DNA of 64,000 bases from Rutidosis leptorrhynchoides (GCF_046630445.1 NC_092339.1:52141501-52205500); one strand, 5' to 3'; counted from the first letter of the stretch, positions 23,115 to 35,887 are shown. The notes: a model not told the origin generated them from the letters alone. A program made the numbers and translations.

Positions 23115-25494
23115 TGTAACGACCCGACTTCGTTATCTCAAAAACACACTAAATTTTTTTTTCTGATGCAGTACATCTGGACGGTGTCCAGTTATCTGGA
23201 CGGCGTCCAGCAAAGAAGACCTGGACGGCGTCCAAATGAACTAAAGTTTGCTGTCTCCGGGGTCCAACTTACATGAGCGGAAAACCCGCTTCACGACACT
23301 TTTAAATGAAAACCTTTTCACAGCATGACATATTAAGAAAAACTAAGATATTTCCACAATAAAAAAAACAAGTTTTACTACACCGGGCCCACAACGACCC
23401 GTCTTACAATAATATAGCGATTTCGACCCATTTATATCTTTAGACGGATTAGGACTCTACAACCCAACCCGATACCAAGAGCATAATCCCGAGGACTACC
23501 AATCCCCCAATCCGCATTCATATATCCAAAAGCTACCCCATCGAGCCCAAGCGCTCCTAAGCATCTAGTCTAACAACTAGTTAGCTTCGTAACACAATAC
23601 CTGTAAAAAGGTAAACAACGAGAGGGGGAAGCATAAAGCTTAGTGAATGCAATAATTATACATATGCATATATAATGTACCTACTTGCATACACTTACTC
23701 ACATACCTCATACATGCTAGCAATATAATTAGCAAACCATCTCAAGTATAAAGCTAATAACCTCCAATACCGCAAGCTAGCATAACCAATAGCATATACT
23801 CAAACAATACAATATAATATGCTAAACAATCAACAAACACAATATGGTTAACCATAACGCTATGGTGCTACCGGCACGTGGTTCCCACCATACGCATTTG
23901 AGTCTCACTCTTTTATAGTGCTACCGACACGTGGTTCACACTTTGGCGCTACCGGTACGTGGTTCACGCCTCATTTTATAGTGCTACCGGCACGTGGTTC
24001 ACACTTGATGCTACCGGCACGTGGTTCACATCATAATTTTATAGTGCTACCGGCACGTGGTTCACACTTGATGCTACCAGCACGTGGTTCACATCATAAT
24101 ACCCGTCACACACATGTTATGGTACTACCGGCACGTGGTTCATACCATAACATTCACAAATAAATACGCCATATACATGTACGCATAATTATTCCACTCA
24201 CCTCATAATGCCCGCACAAGTCATGTATGTAAATCGCCTCCACTTGTAACCGAGCAACCTTTTACCTATAATACGCATATACATATATATATATATATAT
24301 ACAAACAATCAACATACATTCTCTACGAGAGAATTTGACTCCAACACCCTCAACCAAGGGTTTATACCGACCTCCACAAACCGCCCATTTAGACACCTAA
24401 AGGGGACTTCACCAATTACCACTACGGGTGGTAATTTTGGCCATCACACGAGTACAATTTAACCTAAATTATACTTGGCACCATTTAAACCAAACTAGTG
24501 TCATTACTAATTTTTGACCCATCAAAGTCAACCCATTTTGACATAAGTCCCAAAAACAACTTTAATCACTAACGGCTAGTGATTAACTTTCCAAAACACC
24601 AACTAACACCTAAATCAAGTATTCACATACTTGATTTACCAAAATTTGACTCAAAACTTAATTTGACACCGAATCAAGCTTACTTGACCCAAAATACCCA
24701 TTTGACCCAAATTAGGGTTTACACCCAAAAATCAAGTCAACACATACCAAAATCACTAGTACACAAGTGTTCTAAGTTTAACCAACACATGCAAGATCTA
24801 AACTCACAATTTCATCAATTAAAACCCTAAGTCACCAATTCGGGTTTACTTACATGAATCTTACCCAAAAACCCCCAAATTTCACAATAAGTGGGTTATA
24901 ACTCTAACTAGTACAAACTCTAACTCAAACAATAATCTTAACAATGAAATTCGGATTTAGAACTTACCAACACTACCACAACGTAGCCGTGAACGAGGTG
25001 AACAACATTAACACTCGCGACTCGACCCGATTCACCCTTCTTCTTTCTCAAACCAAGCTCTCTCTCTAAAATGGTCCATCTCTCTCTAGGAATGGATGAG
25101 AGTGTTTGGGAAGGTGGAAATGGGGATAAGAATGAATTTGGATCAGTTTTGATGGCCCAAACGACCCCCGAGTGAAAAGACCCAAATACCCTCTTTTAAA
25201 AACTTCAAAATATCACATCTGGCCCGTCAGGCCATTTGGACGGCGTCCAAAATGGCTGGACGGCGTCCCAATGAACTGAGACAGAAACTGGAACTTGTTT
25301 TGGTCGTAACTTTCAAACCGTAGCTCCGTTTTCGACGAATCATATATCGCTGGAAACGTAATGATATTTACTATCCAATGGTAAGGTTTTAGAATCTCAA
25401 CTCCAAATTTATTTGGGATCCAAATATACGCTTACATGCCTCGTATTGCGAATGAAGTTCGAAATAACGCGTAACTAAAAAACGGGGTGTTACA
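23115..25494 (-). repeat. Left (3') LTR of the LARD-type element
   Basis: 2380 bp, colinear with 29890-32191. Carries GGACGGCGTCC motifs near both ends and eight G-box repeats (23868-24150). Confidence 0.92.
23868..24150 (+). repeat. Array of eight G-box repeats in the left LTR
   Basis: Eight copies of GCTACCGGCACGTGGTTCAC-type units at irregular 28-50 bp spacing. Seven keep the CACGTG core, the G-box/E-box site bound by plant bZIP and bHLH factors. The right LTR has the same array with five copies. Confidence 0.85.
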
Positions 25495-28117
25495 ACTCTC
25501 CCCCACTTAAATTGGATCACGTCCTCGTGATCCGCACCAACACTAGAAGTTAAGCACTTATCCCTCGAACATTTCCGCTTCCAACGCGAAGTCACACATG
25601 TAGTAATCACGCACCTGAATTCTCGCTTCGTGCACTGACTCAACATTTAACAACAATATCGGGTAATTAACCCACGAGTCAAAACAACTGCAACCGTTTG
25701 CTCCTACGCCGAGTATCCAAACTCGTACTATACACTTCACAATCATCTTAAAAGTAGAGCATTTCACCGACAACCATCATCGTCGTGCCTTTCAATCCTA
25801 CGAAACACAAACAAGCCCGACATCCATAACATCTTCCGTGAATTCTAAGATCTCACCACACGCTAATAATCACTAGCGTGCACTACCGCAACAAGCGATA
25901 TCTCACACACTCAACGTCCAGAATTTCCATTTAGGAAAATACGAAAAACACCACATATCCCTTCAGGTTCTCGCTACAACTCGCAACACGCTACATTCGT
26001 AACCACATTACTCAATCAATCGATCCGCACATGACCATCCGTCACTGGATTAATCAGGGACGACAATAATACACCACGTGCTGAGCAAAACATCAACACT
26101 CGACGCAGGGTTCCTCCTCTAATCCCTACCACATAACCACACAAGACGGCTTCCTAGTACCAGCATGGAGACTAATCGTATACTAGAATCACGTCAATGG
26201 CGAATTATCATCACGAAATTTCCGTAATTCGCCACACGACTCACAGAATATTTACCAACGCCGGGTGAACCTTCCTACCTAGACCGTCCGTTAAGGATGG
26301 CCTCGACATTTCAATGCAACCTACGGGTCACATCACTGGGGTACACACTCTCACAAACAAACAACATTCGCGTGTCTCTACGGGAGACAGTCAGAAACGA
26401 CACTCTCCGCCTCACAATCGTCCATAAAGTGGAATGATCCACTGACAATTTCTAAGATCACTTTTTTCGACAGGGAAAATACAGCATTCGCCACGATATC
26501 GAACTCGTTCCCATCCAATAATCCTATCCGGTTTTCATGACAACCCAGATTTTTCACTACGAGAGCACCCGCAATGACAGCTTCCTTTTCTCACTTCCGT
26601 GGTCTCCAACTGCATACTTGGTCTCATACCGCCCTTTGGTACCATACGACCACCTTACGTAAGAAATCTTACACCACGCTCGATTCTATCATCACAATCT
26701 CTACACATATCATTCCGAAATCGTAACTCACAATCGTAAATGCACGATCTCGAGTCGACATCACCAACCCGTCACTCTTCCTCGTTAGGAAATCCGAATT
26801 CCTGCTGAGGCCTAGCACGGTACACCCCGACATTTCACTATACAAATACCACCGAAGTTTCCTCGGGCGGCAGTAAAAACTCCCCCACTAAGGATTCAGA
26901 TCCACATTCTCACCACCAAGATGATAACATCCTGCGGAATTATCATTCCACGAAACACATGACCATCCTCATCGTCGGTCATATACTCCAAGTCACCACG
27001 AATTCACTTTAGGCTCTCAGAGCCGACATGCACCTTCACTTAAGATGTCGTACACGCGACAACATCGCACCTTCATACCACAATTACAAATAACAGTCCT
27101 TCACCGTTCGCAAAGCGAACTCCACCAAAGTCTCACATACACCTCTACGACTAGGCATATGCCACTCCGCCTAATCAGTCGTGCATCTCAGTCGAGATAA
27201 CCCGACCTTCCTCGCAACGAACCTTTATTAACAATTCCTCACTCTCATGGAGAAGAGTGACCAATCCGGCGCAATAATTATATCGACCGCAATATCAACT
27301 CTTCACCAAAACCTTTGGCCTAACCGACCATTAAGTCCATCACCAGCTCACCGGTCATCTTTACCCGTCTATCACTTAAGAGCAACAAGCTTCGCGCACC
27401 CGTCACTTCATAAGAAGTATTTACTGCAATGCTCTCTAACTTCGAATTTCGCAACCACCGAATTACTATCACCCATCGATCACTATTTTAATCTCCGCTG
27501 CTTCCAAGAGTATCTCACGGGAATCCTAAGCACAAAGTGATCACACCACTACCGGAGTTTGACATTTCACTAGTAGGTATAAAAAGGCACCTGACGCAGT
27601 GTCATGCAGACTCCCACCACAATCAATCGAATTTTAGAAAATCGATCTTTAGGTTCCATACACCCATCTCTCTATAATAATGACCCGAAGTCATACTTAC
27701 CCGACAACCTTACGGTTTATTATCTTATCGAAAGTTTCTACCGATCACACGCTACCCGCAATTTTTCACAAGGCCAAATGATATAGCCTAACGAAACCTT
27801 TCGTCTAACGCTAAGAGCTGCTTAGAACACCAAGTCTTACACCCTTCTAAATGTCGACACAACCACTACAACAAGGGATATTCCGTTAGGAATGTTACCC
27901 TATAATGCATAACACGCTAATACACTGACGCAATCATCGTCATACGGGTCCTACTCCCATGAGTTTAATGACCCAAACACTCCTCGGTTTGCCGATATCA
28001 AGGCGACTCACAACTAGAACCCTTACACGATTCTCTAACCACACACTCTACGGAGTGTAACCCAATTCTACAATCATTAGACTTGATACATCCCATTATG
28101 GGATTTAAGTCCTCGGG

Positions 28118-28987
28118 TATGTTTGGTAAAATTAGCTGGAAGCTGCAAGCGTTTAGCTGCAGGCGTTTAGCTGCAAGCGTTTAGCTGCAAGCGTTTAGCT
28201 GAAAGCGTTTAGCTGAAGCTTTTTAAATGTATTTAATTGTTTGACAAAGTAGCTGGAGCTGTTATAAAATGAGTAAAATGACAAAAATGGACACTAGAAA
28301 AAAAATACTTAAATATCATTATTTTAGTTTAATAAAACATAGTTATTACCAAATAACCGAAAACATATATAATAGACACGGAAAAAATATCATTAATTTG
28401 GTATGTATATAGACACATACAGACACACACACACACACACATATATATGTGTAAATATATATATATTATATTTGTATATCATAATAATAATATTAATTTA
28501 TGTTTTAATACGGAGTATATAATAATATCACAGTATCCTATATTCAAATACATCGATTATATATTGAATATTTATAAATTAAAAATATCAATAGCTTTTA
28601 TATCTTTTATATCGGTATATCTATATCTATATCTCTATATATAAAAAGTACATCGATTATTAATTAAATTAAATATTAATTGATATTGATATGTCTCTAT
28701 ATATTAATTATTAAAAATCTGGATGCCTGGCAATTGGATTTACGTGGAGGGTTCTAATAATTTGAAGGGTATGTAGGTAAAGTCAACACCAAACGCTAGT
28801 AAAAATTCTTCAACGCTACTCAACTTAGCGTTTCATAAACTAGCTTCTTGAAGCTTTTTCCATCTCAACAAAAGCTTTAAGCTTTCATAACCAAACGAAG
28901 CTTTTTATTTTATAGGAGCTTTTTTCATAAAAGTTAAACGCTAAAAGCTCGAAAAAGCTTCAAAAAGCTCCTCCCCAAACATAGCCC
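28118..28987. mobile_element. MITE-like insertion inside the LARD (possibly hAT-type)
   Basis: The ends form an imperfect inverted repeat: GGTATGTTTGG on the left and CCAAACATAGCC on the right, with subterminal AGCTTTT/AAAAGCT-rich stretches in both orientations. Near the left end are five copies of a roughly 16-bp unit (GCAAGCGTTTAGCT). No transposase. A target duplication could not be fixed, so the superfamily is a guess. Confidence 0.6.
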
Positions 28988-29875
28988 TCGTCGCACACAC
29001 ATACACACTAGTCGGTTATCCAAGTTACGATGGGTAACTACAACTAATGTCAATCTCAATAGTGCACCCACTACTTAGGGTGACTAAGTACGCGCCAAAC
29101 TCGTGAGTTGGCTCACTCACTTAACTAACCAAATCCACCGTAACACTTCCCGACTCGCAATGAACCCGATGTGACTACAAGCACATCACCCGAGACAACC
29201 ATATCCTAGGAACCAATAAAAGATTCCTTATTTATCCCGAATCTACCCCAACCATGCCACGATTCCTCCGTTCGGTACTCATCATGTCATGCTTGATGTC
29301 AAGATACACGGTTGTAATAATGGTGATCAGTCACTATTACAATTACGTACCTTACCATTTTCGCATGGTCACGCAAAGTACTTTACCCAGACTGACGCGA
29401 CATTCACACAAAATAACACGCGATTAACTCCTAGTACCCGAATGACCAAAGTCCTTACCTTGAACTTGATCACTCAAAACCGCCAAACATTCGAATCTCT
29501 CTAATAGATTGATCCCTAGGACACCGCACCAAATAGATACCTGTATATATACCTATATACAATATAAATAATAACCGTACACAAGTACACCGCAACAACA
29601 AGTCCACCTACAACCTAGGTGACTATCACTAAAACAACGTTCAAGTCCGCCTACTTACATTAGGCACTATCCATCTAAGGCACTAATTTACACACGAAAT
29701 AAGGCCCCACATAATCACACTTTGGATTAACAGAAGTCATAGTTAGTCACCTACTCTAAGGCACTAACAATCTCAATCCGACCCGTATTCCAACAAGTCC
29801 CGCAAATAATGCATAATCGCCAATAAGTCTAAGACTAGGCACCTATTCCAAGGTCACCTAATTCACTTAGACTAT

Positions 29876-29887
29876 GCTCTGATACCA
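29876..29887 (-). promoter_or_regulatory. Primer-binding site of the LARD-type element
   Basis: The plus strand reads GCTCTGATACCA, two bases before the right LTR. This is the initiator-Met tRNA primer site on the minus strand. Confidence 0.9.
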
Positions 29888-29889
29888 CT

Positions 29890-32191
29890 TGTAACGACCC
29901 GACTTCGTTATCTCAAAAACACACTAAAAAAAAAAATCTGATGCAGTACATCTGGACGGCGTCCAGTTATTTGGACGGCGTCCAGCAAAGAAGACCTGGA
30001 CGGCATTCAGAAGATCTGGACGGCGTACAAATGAACTAAAGTTTGCTGTCTCCGGGGTCCAACTTACATGAGCGGAAAACTCGCTTCCCGACACTTTTAA
30101 ACGAAAACCTTTTCACAGCATGACATATTAAGAAAAACTAAGATATTTCCACAATAAAAAAAACAAGTTTTACTACACCGGGCCCACAACGACCCGTCTT
30201 ACAATAATATAGCGATTTCGACCCATTTATATCTTTAGACGGATTAGGACTCTACAACTCAACCCGATACCAAGAGCAAAATCTCGAGGACTACCAATCC
30301 CCCAATCCGCATTCATATATCCAAAAGCTACCCCATCGAGCCCAAGCGCTCCTAAGCATCTAGTCTAACAACTAGTTAGCTTCGTAACACAATACCTGTA
30401 AAAAGGTAAACAACGAGAGGGGTAAGCATAAAGCTTAGTGAATGCAATAATTATACATATGCATATATAATGTACCTACTTGCATACACTTACTCACATA
30501 CCTCATACATGCTAGCAATATAATTAGCAAACCATCTCAAGTATAAAGCTAATAACCTCCAATACTGCAAGCTAGCATAACCAATAGCATATACTCAAAC
30601 AATACAATATAATATGCTAAACAATCAACAAACACAATATGGTTAACCATAACGCTATGGTGCTACCGGCACGTGGTTCACACCATACGCATTTGAGTCT
30701 CACTCTTTTATAGTGCTACCGGCACGTGGTTAACACTTGATGCTACCTGCACGTGGTTCACATCATGATTTTATAGTGCTACCGGCACGTGGTTCACACC
30801 ATAATACCCGTCACACACATGTTATGGTACTACCAGCACGTGGTTCATACCATAACATTCACAAATAAATACGTCATATATATGTACGCATAATTATTCC
30901 ACTCACCTCAAAATGCCCGCACAAGTCATGTATGTAAATCGCCTCCACTTATAACCGAGCAACCTTTTACCTATAATATGCATATAGATATACAAACAAT
31001 CAACATACATTCTCTACGAGAGAATTTAACTCCAACACCCTCAACCAAGGGTTTATACCGACCTCCACAAACTGCCCATTTAGACACCTAAAGGGGACTT
31101 CACCAATTACCACTACGGGTGGTAATTTTGGCCCATCACACGAGTACAATTTAACCTAAATTATACTTGACACCATTTAAACCAAACTAGTGTCATTACC
31201 AATTTTTAACCCATCAAGTCAACCCATTTTGACATAAGTCCCAAAAACAACTTTAATCCCTAACGGCTAGTGATTAACTTTTCAAAACACCAACTAACAC
31301 CTAAATCAAGTATTCACATACTTGATTTACCAAAACTTGACTCAAAACTTAATTTGACACCGAATCAAGCTTACTTGACCCAAAATACCCATTTGAGCCA
31401 AATTAGGGTTTACACCCAAAAATCAAGTCAACACACACCAAAATCACGAGTACACAAGTGTTCTAAGTTTAACCAACACATGCAAGATCCAAACTCACAA
31501 TTTCATCAATCAAAACCCTAAGTCACCAATTCGGGTTTACTTACACGAATCTTACCCAAAAACCCCCAAATTTCAGAATAAGTGGGTTATTACTCTAACT
31601 AGCACAAACTCTAACTCAAACAATAATCTTAATAATGAAATTCGGATTCAGAACTTACCAACACTACCACAACGTAGCCGTGAACGAGGTGAACATCATT
31701 AACACTCGCGACTCGACCCGATTCACCCTTCTTCTTCCCCAAACCAAGCTCTCTCTCTCTCTCTAAAATGGCCCCTCTCTATCTAGGAATGGATGAGAGT
31801 ATTTGGGAAGGTGGAAATGGGGATAAGAATGAATTTAGATCAGTTTTGATGGCCCAAACGACCCCCAAGTGAAAAGACTCAAATACCCTCTTTTAAAAAC
31901 TTCAAAATATCACAGCTGGCCCGTCAGGCCATTTGGACGGCGTCCAAAATGGCTGGACGGCGTCCCAATGAACTGAGACAGAAACTGGAACTTGTTTTGG
32001 TCGTAACTTTCAAATCGTAGCTCCGTTTTTGACGAATCAAATATCGTTGGAAACGTAATGAGATTTACTATCCAATGGTAAGGTTTTAGAACCTCAACTC
32101 CAACTTTATTTGGGATCCAAATATACGCTTACATGCCTCGTATTTCGAATGACGTTCGAAATAACGCGTAACTGAAAAACTGGGTGTTACA
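29890..32191 (-). repeat. Right (5') LTR of the LARD-type element
   Basis: 2302 bp, next to the primer site, hence the 5' LTR. It carries GGACGGCGTCC motifs near both ends. Confidence 0.92.
30658..30855 (+). repeat. Array of five G-box repeats in the right LTR
   Basis: Five copies of the GCTACCGGCACGTGGTTCAC-type unit, all with an intact CACGTG core. Confidence 0.85.
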
Positions 32192-32196
32192 CAACG

Positions 32197-32620
32197 TCCC
32201 TGACCAATTTTTTAATTATTTCAGTTTATACAATAAATTCGACAAGAGTTGGTACCTCAGGGTTGGTGTCTTCTGCTTCCGATTTAGCAGAAACAGATCC
32301 TTCAACATCCTTTGATGATGTTTGTTGAGCCATATAACAGTAGCTTGCTTGATCATCTTCATGCTCATTCGCAGTCGAAGCTTTCTGTTTGGCTAATAGC
32401 ATCATGTGTTGATAATAGTACTCATCGTTTTTCACGAGTTTCGTGCAATTCCGTGCAAAATGACCTTTGAATTTAGACATTTGATTGGATGAAGATTCAG
32501 ATGTAATCCGTAGTTGGTTGTTTATAGATTTGGCTTTTGATATTTGATGATTCGCAGCTTTAGTGAACAGGGCAAGTATCTTGAGATAATTCAAATCCTT
32601 TGTATTTGTTTCAAGAGGTA
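32197..32620 (-). pseudogene. Copia gag remnant with zinc knuckle (SIRE/Maximus-like)
   Basis: The minus-strand frame 32594-32226 contains the zinc-knuckle-like FKGHFARNC, followed by an acidic Ser/Glu-rich stretch (SAKSEAEDTNPEVPTLVEF), typical of SIRE-type copia gag. It is the other side of the gag piece at 22438-23114, split by the LARD insertion. It is a decayed fossil. Confidence 0.6.
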
Positions 32621-32639
32621 ACGAATTTCTAGTCGTCGT

Positions 32640-33522
32640 TTTCGAGTCTTGAATGGTTCAAACAATCTGGAAAAGGTGTGAAATACCAAAGATATAGAAG
32701 AAAATCGAATATCAAACAAGAATTGATTCTTGTTTATCAGAGTCAATTTGATAATCGTATCAAGATTTCTCGTGAAAACTGACGAAACCTGAAAATTTGC
32801 GAAATTTTGATAAAGTTATTGAAAAAATAAATTTCGTATCAGAATTTCTCAATTAAAATGGTTTTTGAAAAACTTACTTGGCTTTGAACTAGTAAAATGA
32901 TTTGGGCATGAAACAGTTAAATGGCATGGCACATGTAATTAATAAACCTACGTGGACTTATAAACCTACGTGGACTTGGCTTTACAAACTAATATAAGGC
33001 CACTCACTATCGTAACTAAACTATTTATCCTTTTAACCTTTTAACCTTTCACATCAGCGCCACATCAACACCCAAATCCTATAACTAACTCATAAAATCC
33101 TATAACTACACACTGCCTATAATGGCTAACATATCTTCCTCTTAACTGTCACGTCATCAATTGTACATATAATCACATTTTTTTTAAAACAACACTTTTA
33201 TTAATAAACACAAATACGGTTAAATATATATGAATGCTTGTACAATATGGATTAATACTTGTACAATGCTCATAAAAAAAGGTTGTATAATATGCATTAA
33301 TGCTTGTACATATCTTGAATGGGGTATTTTGTTACAAAAAGGTACTAGTAGACCTCACTAATGCCTATAATGAATTAAGAGGCACTTGTTAAATCCATGG
33401 TGAAAGCTCTATAACTAATGTCTATAATGAATTGGTGCCTATGGCATTATGTGGGTAATGAACGGGTGGTGACGGGTAACTACCGATAATGCTCCCATAG
33501 GGAGTGGTCTAAGTCTTTGTTG

Positions 33523-33600
<78 letters not shown>

Positions 33601-33627
33601 TTATATAAGAAAACAAATAATTCCAAC
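32640..33627. other. No supported gene; (ATT)n microsatellite at its end
   Basis: AT-rich non-coding DNA. The stretch 33050-33515 has the look of a small DNA-transposon remnant (CCTATAACTA repeats on the left, ATAGGGAGTGGTC on the right), but I could not define its ends. A pure (TTA)n tract lies at 33523-33600. Confidence 0.5.
33523..33600. repeat. (TTA)n microsatellite
   Basis: About 26 uninterrupted TTA/ATT trinucleotides directly 5' of the SINE. Confidence 0.95.
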
Positions 33628-33948
33628 TTGCGGGCATAGCCCAACGGTTATTCCCATGTACTTTGTGTCATGGGATAGGGAGAGGTCATGAGTTCGATCC
33701 TTAGGGATGACATGATTTTCTTTAAACCAATTGAACACAAATAATGGGGGTATATATTGATCCTATAGGGAGGTTTTACCGGATTCGTTCACGGACCCCT
33801 TCCGAACCACTGCCCGAATGGATGTGTTCCCGGGTACCGTCGATCGGGTTCGGGTTTCCGCCCAAACGTATGTGTTACGTGCAAATAATGAGGGTCGTTG
33901 AAAAAAATGATCTACTGATGTCAAAAAAATCGCCGTTCAAAAAAAAAA
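33628..33948 (+). mobile_element. tRNA-derived SINE
   Basis: The head carries a tRNA-like A box (CATAGCCCAACGGTTA, about 33635-33650) and B box (GGTCATGAGTTCGATCC, 33684-33700) at a spacing of about 50 bases, as in RNA polymerase III promoters. The body is about 320 bp and ends in A-rich blocks (about 33920-33948). No clear target duplication was seen. The reading frame across it is not a gene. Confidence 0.75.
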
Positions 33949-34810
33949 TTAGTTGATTGGACCAGGTGACTTTAATTGAGCTAATGGGCCTTGATTCAAG
34001 ATTTCAGCTAGTTGGGCCTAAAGATCAATCAGTTATCAATGGGTCAATTAACACAAATGCACGTCTACTTCCTGTGTACGTCTTCCTCCTCCTGTACGTT
34101 TTCCCCAAAACAGATCGACCAAGAACCCTAATTCCAAACACTCGTATGAATTGTTGATCAACCGTTTAGCTAAACGTACGTTTCAGTAGTCAATTGAATC
34201 ACTCGTGAACTCAATGGTCTAATCAAACGTATGAAAAACGGTTATTCAACCTGATGAAGAATCCGGTGAACTTCCAGCGAGTTTATGAATTTTCCGATGA
34301 AAATTCCGACTACAACTGCAAAACTTAGATTCAGGTAACCGTATACAACTTACTATAACACTTTTCGATCAGTTTCTATTGCAAACACTCAATCAAACCT
34401 CTGATTTTATGAAGAACAGAAGCTTGGTGCCATTGATGAACATGAAAACTGAAATTTCGATCTAGAACTCTTCAGGAACTAATCCCTTCACAAAATATGT
34501 TTGAAATCGTCTAAAAAACACTCGATGATCACTTATAGATCCTGACAACACCTAATTCGTTCCAATTTGATTAGATCAAAAGTTGACCGAAACCTTGACT
34601 TGTGATCAATGAATTTCTGGACGTTTTTAACCTATATTGAAGGATGAAGAAGCTTTAGTGAACGATTTAGAACCTGTAACAGCTTTCAGTTTGATCTAAA
34701 ACAGATGAATCAAACTTTTTGCTCAAAAAGTCAACTGCGGTCAAAGTATGAAGAACAGAGATTAAAGTGACGAATTCAAGCTTCTGGATCGATGAACTGT
34801 TGTTCTTCTG
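33949..34810. other. No supported gene; probable leader of a minus-strand LTR element
   Basis: The stretch left of the primer site at 34811 would be the 5' leader of a minus-strand LTR element. No gag frame is recognisable. Confidence 0.4.
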
Positions 34811-35190
34811 CTCTGATACCACATGTAGAGGTTATTTTTAATCTAGCTTGGATTCGTGTTCGTGTGAGTATTCGTATCTATTGATATGTATATAAGCTTG
34901 CGTATATGTATATGTATGTATAGGTATGATGAAGGTGATGACTGATATGAATAACAAAGCAGTAGCAGTTATGAATCTGTATTATGAACAATCAAGTGCC
35001 AAGATTACATAGGTGAAAGGTTAGTTACAAGTTTAGAGTGTTTGTGTGTGTATTAAGGTGTAAGGGTGAGGTGAATTATGAAGGCTTAAGCTTGAGTTCT
35101 AGTCCAAGTGTGGTATTTATATGTCACATACCACACTCTTACAAAATGCTCTAAGACCAAATTGCATCAATAAATTGAGTCCTAACATAT
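34811..35190 (-). mobile_element. LTR and primer-site remnant of a minus-strand LTR retrotransposon
   Basis: GCTCTGATACCA at 34811-34822 is a reverse-strand primer site. It is followed by an LTR start TGTAGAGG at 34825. On the minus strand a TATAAATA box lies at about 35115-35125, consistent with an LTR promoter. The right end is near 35190, where the tandem repeats begin. A fossil without its coding part here. Confidence 0.65.
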
Positions 35191-35697
35191 TGTTTAACAA
35201 GTAGGTAGCTTATTACCAAGATGACACTCCATCTGGGGTTAAACAATTTCGACTAGTACATTAAAAATCGAAATGATGGATTTTTTTATATAATTTTTGG
35301 CCAACTCTCAAGGTTTGGTCATAATGGAAATGTTCTTGTTTAACAAGTAGGTAGCTTATTACCAAGATGACACTCCATCTGGGATTAAACAATTTCCACT
35401 AGTACATTAAGAATCGAAATGATGGATTTTTTTATATAATTTTTTGCCAACTCTCAAGGTTTGGTCATAATGGAAATGTTCTTGTTTAACAAGTAGGTAG
35501 CTTATTACTGTACCAAGATGACACTCCATCTGGGATAAAACAATTTCCACTAGTACATTAAAATTCGAAATGATGGATTTTTTTATATATTTTTTGGCCA
35601 ACTCTCAAGGTTTGGTCATAATGGAAATGTTCTTGTTTAACAAGTAGGTAGCTTATTACCAAGATGACACTCTATCTGGGATTAAACAATTTCAACT
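35191..35697. repeat. Tandem repeat, about 147-bp unit, 3.4 copies, upstream of the kinase gene
   Basis: Copies start with TGTTTAACAAGTAGGTAGC at about 35191, 35337, 35485 and 35634. They share blocks such as CCAAGATGACACTCCATCTGG and CTCTCAAGGTTTGGTCATAA and are highly similar. The last copy is partial and ends about 190 bases before the kinase ATG, so the array occupies the promoter region. Confidence 0.92.
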
Positions 35698-35887
35698 AGT
35701 AAAGTCTACTAAAACTTAAAAGGAGGAAATAACATATAATTTTCATTTTCTTGTATAGATAGATAGAGACATAGAGTCTGACTTTTTCTTTTCATATATA
35801 CATCTAATCTAAATAGTCTGGTCTTTTCATTCAGAGGCAGTCATCATCTCCTTTGCAATCTTGATTTGAATCTCTTTATGATTTCAA

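Larger units (their letters stand above)
25495..29889 (-). other. Internal region of the LARD-type element, non-coding
   Basis: It holds no frame with a recognisable gag or pol motif. Its base composition is less AT-rich than the surroundings. The purine tract is at the left edge and the primer site at the right edge. The largest internal repeat feature is the MITE-like insert at 28118-28987. Confidence 0.8.
23115..32191 (-). mobile_element. Large non-coding LTR retrotransposon (LARD type) with matching target duplications
   Basis: LTRs at 23115-25494 (2380 bp) and 29890-32191 (2302 bp) both start TGTAACGACCCGACTTCG and end GGGTGTTACA. A primer site read on the minus strand (29876-29887) and a purine tract AAGTGGGGGAGAG (minus, about 25495-25508) show minus orientation. 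The target duplication is CAACG at 23110-23114 and 32192-32196. The 4.4-kb internal region has no long frame on either strand, as in a LARD that uses proteins from a relative, or a very decayed element. A MITE-like repeat sits inside (28118-28987). It is inserted in an older copia gag. The LTRs differ at a modest number of sites plus repeat-number changes. Confidence 0.93.

Noticed and set aside
23868-24150. CRISPR-like spaced repeats
   Set aside because: Plant nuclear DNA, irregular spacing, similar spacers and the location in an LTR show a tandem LTR array.
27247-27786. Two plus-strand frames of 97 and 60 codons in the LARD interior
   Set aside because: No recognisable domain, opposite to the element's orientation, and of a length expected by chance in less AT-rich DNA.
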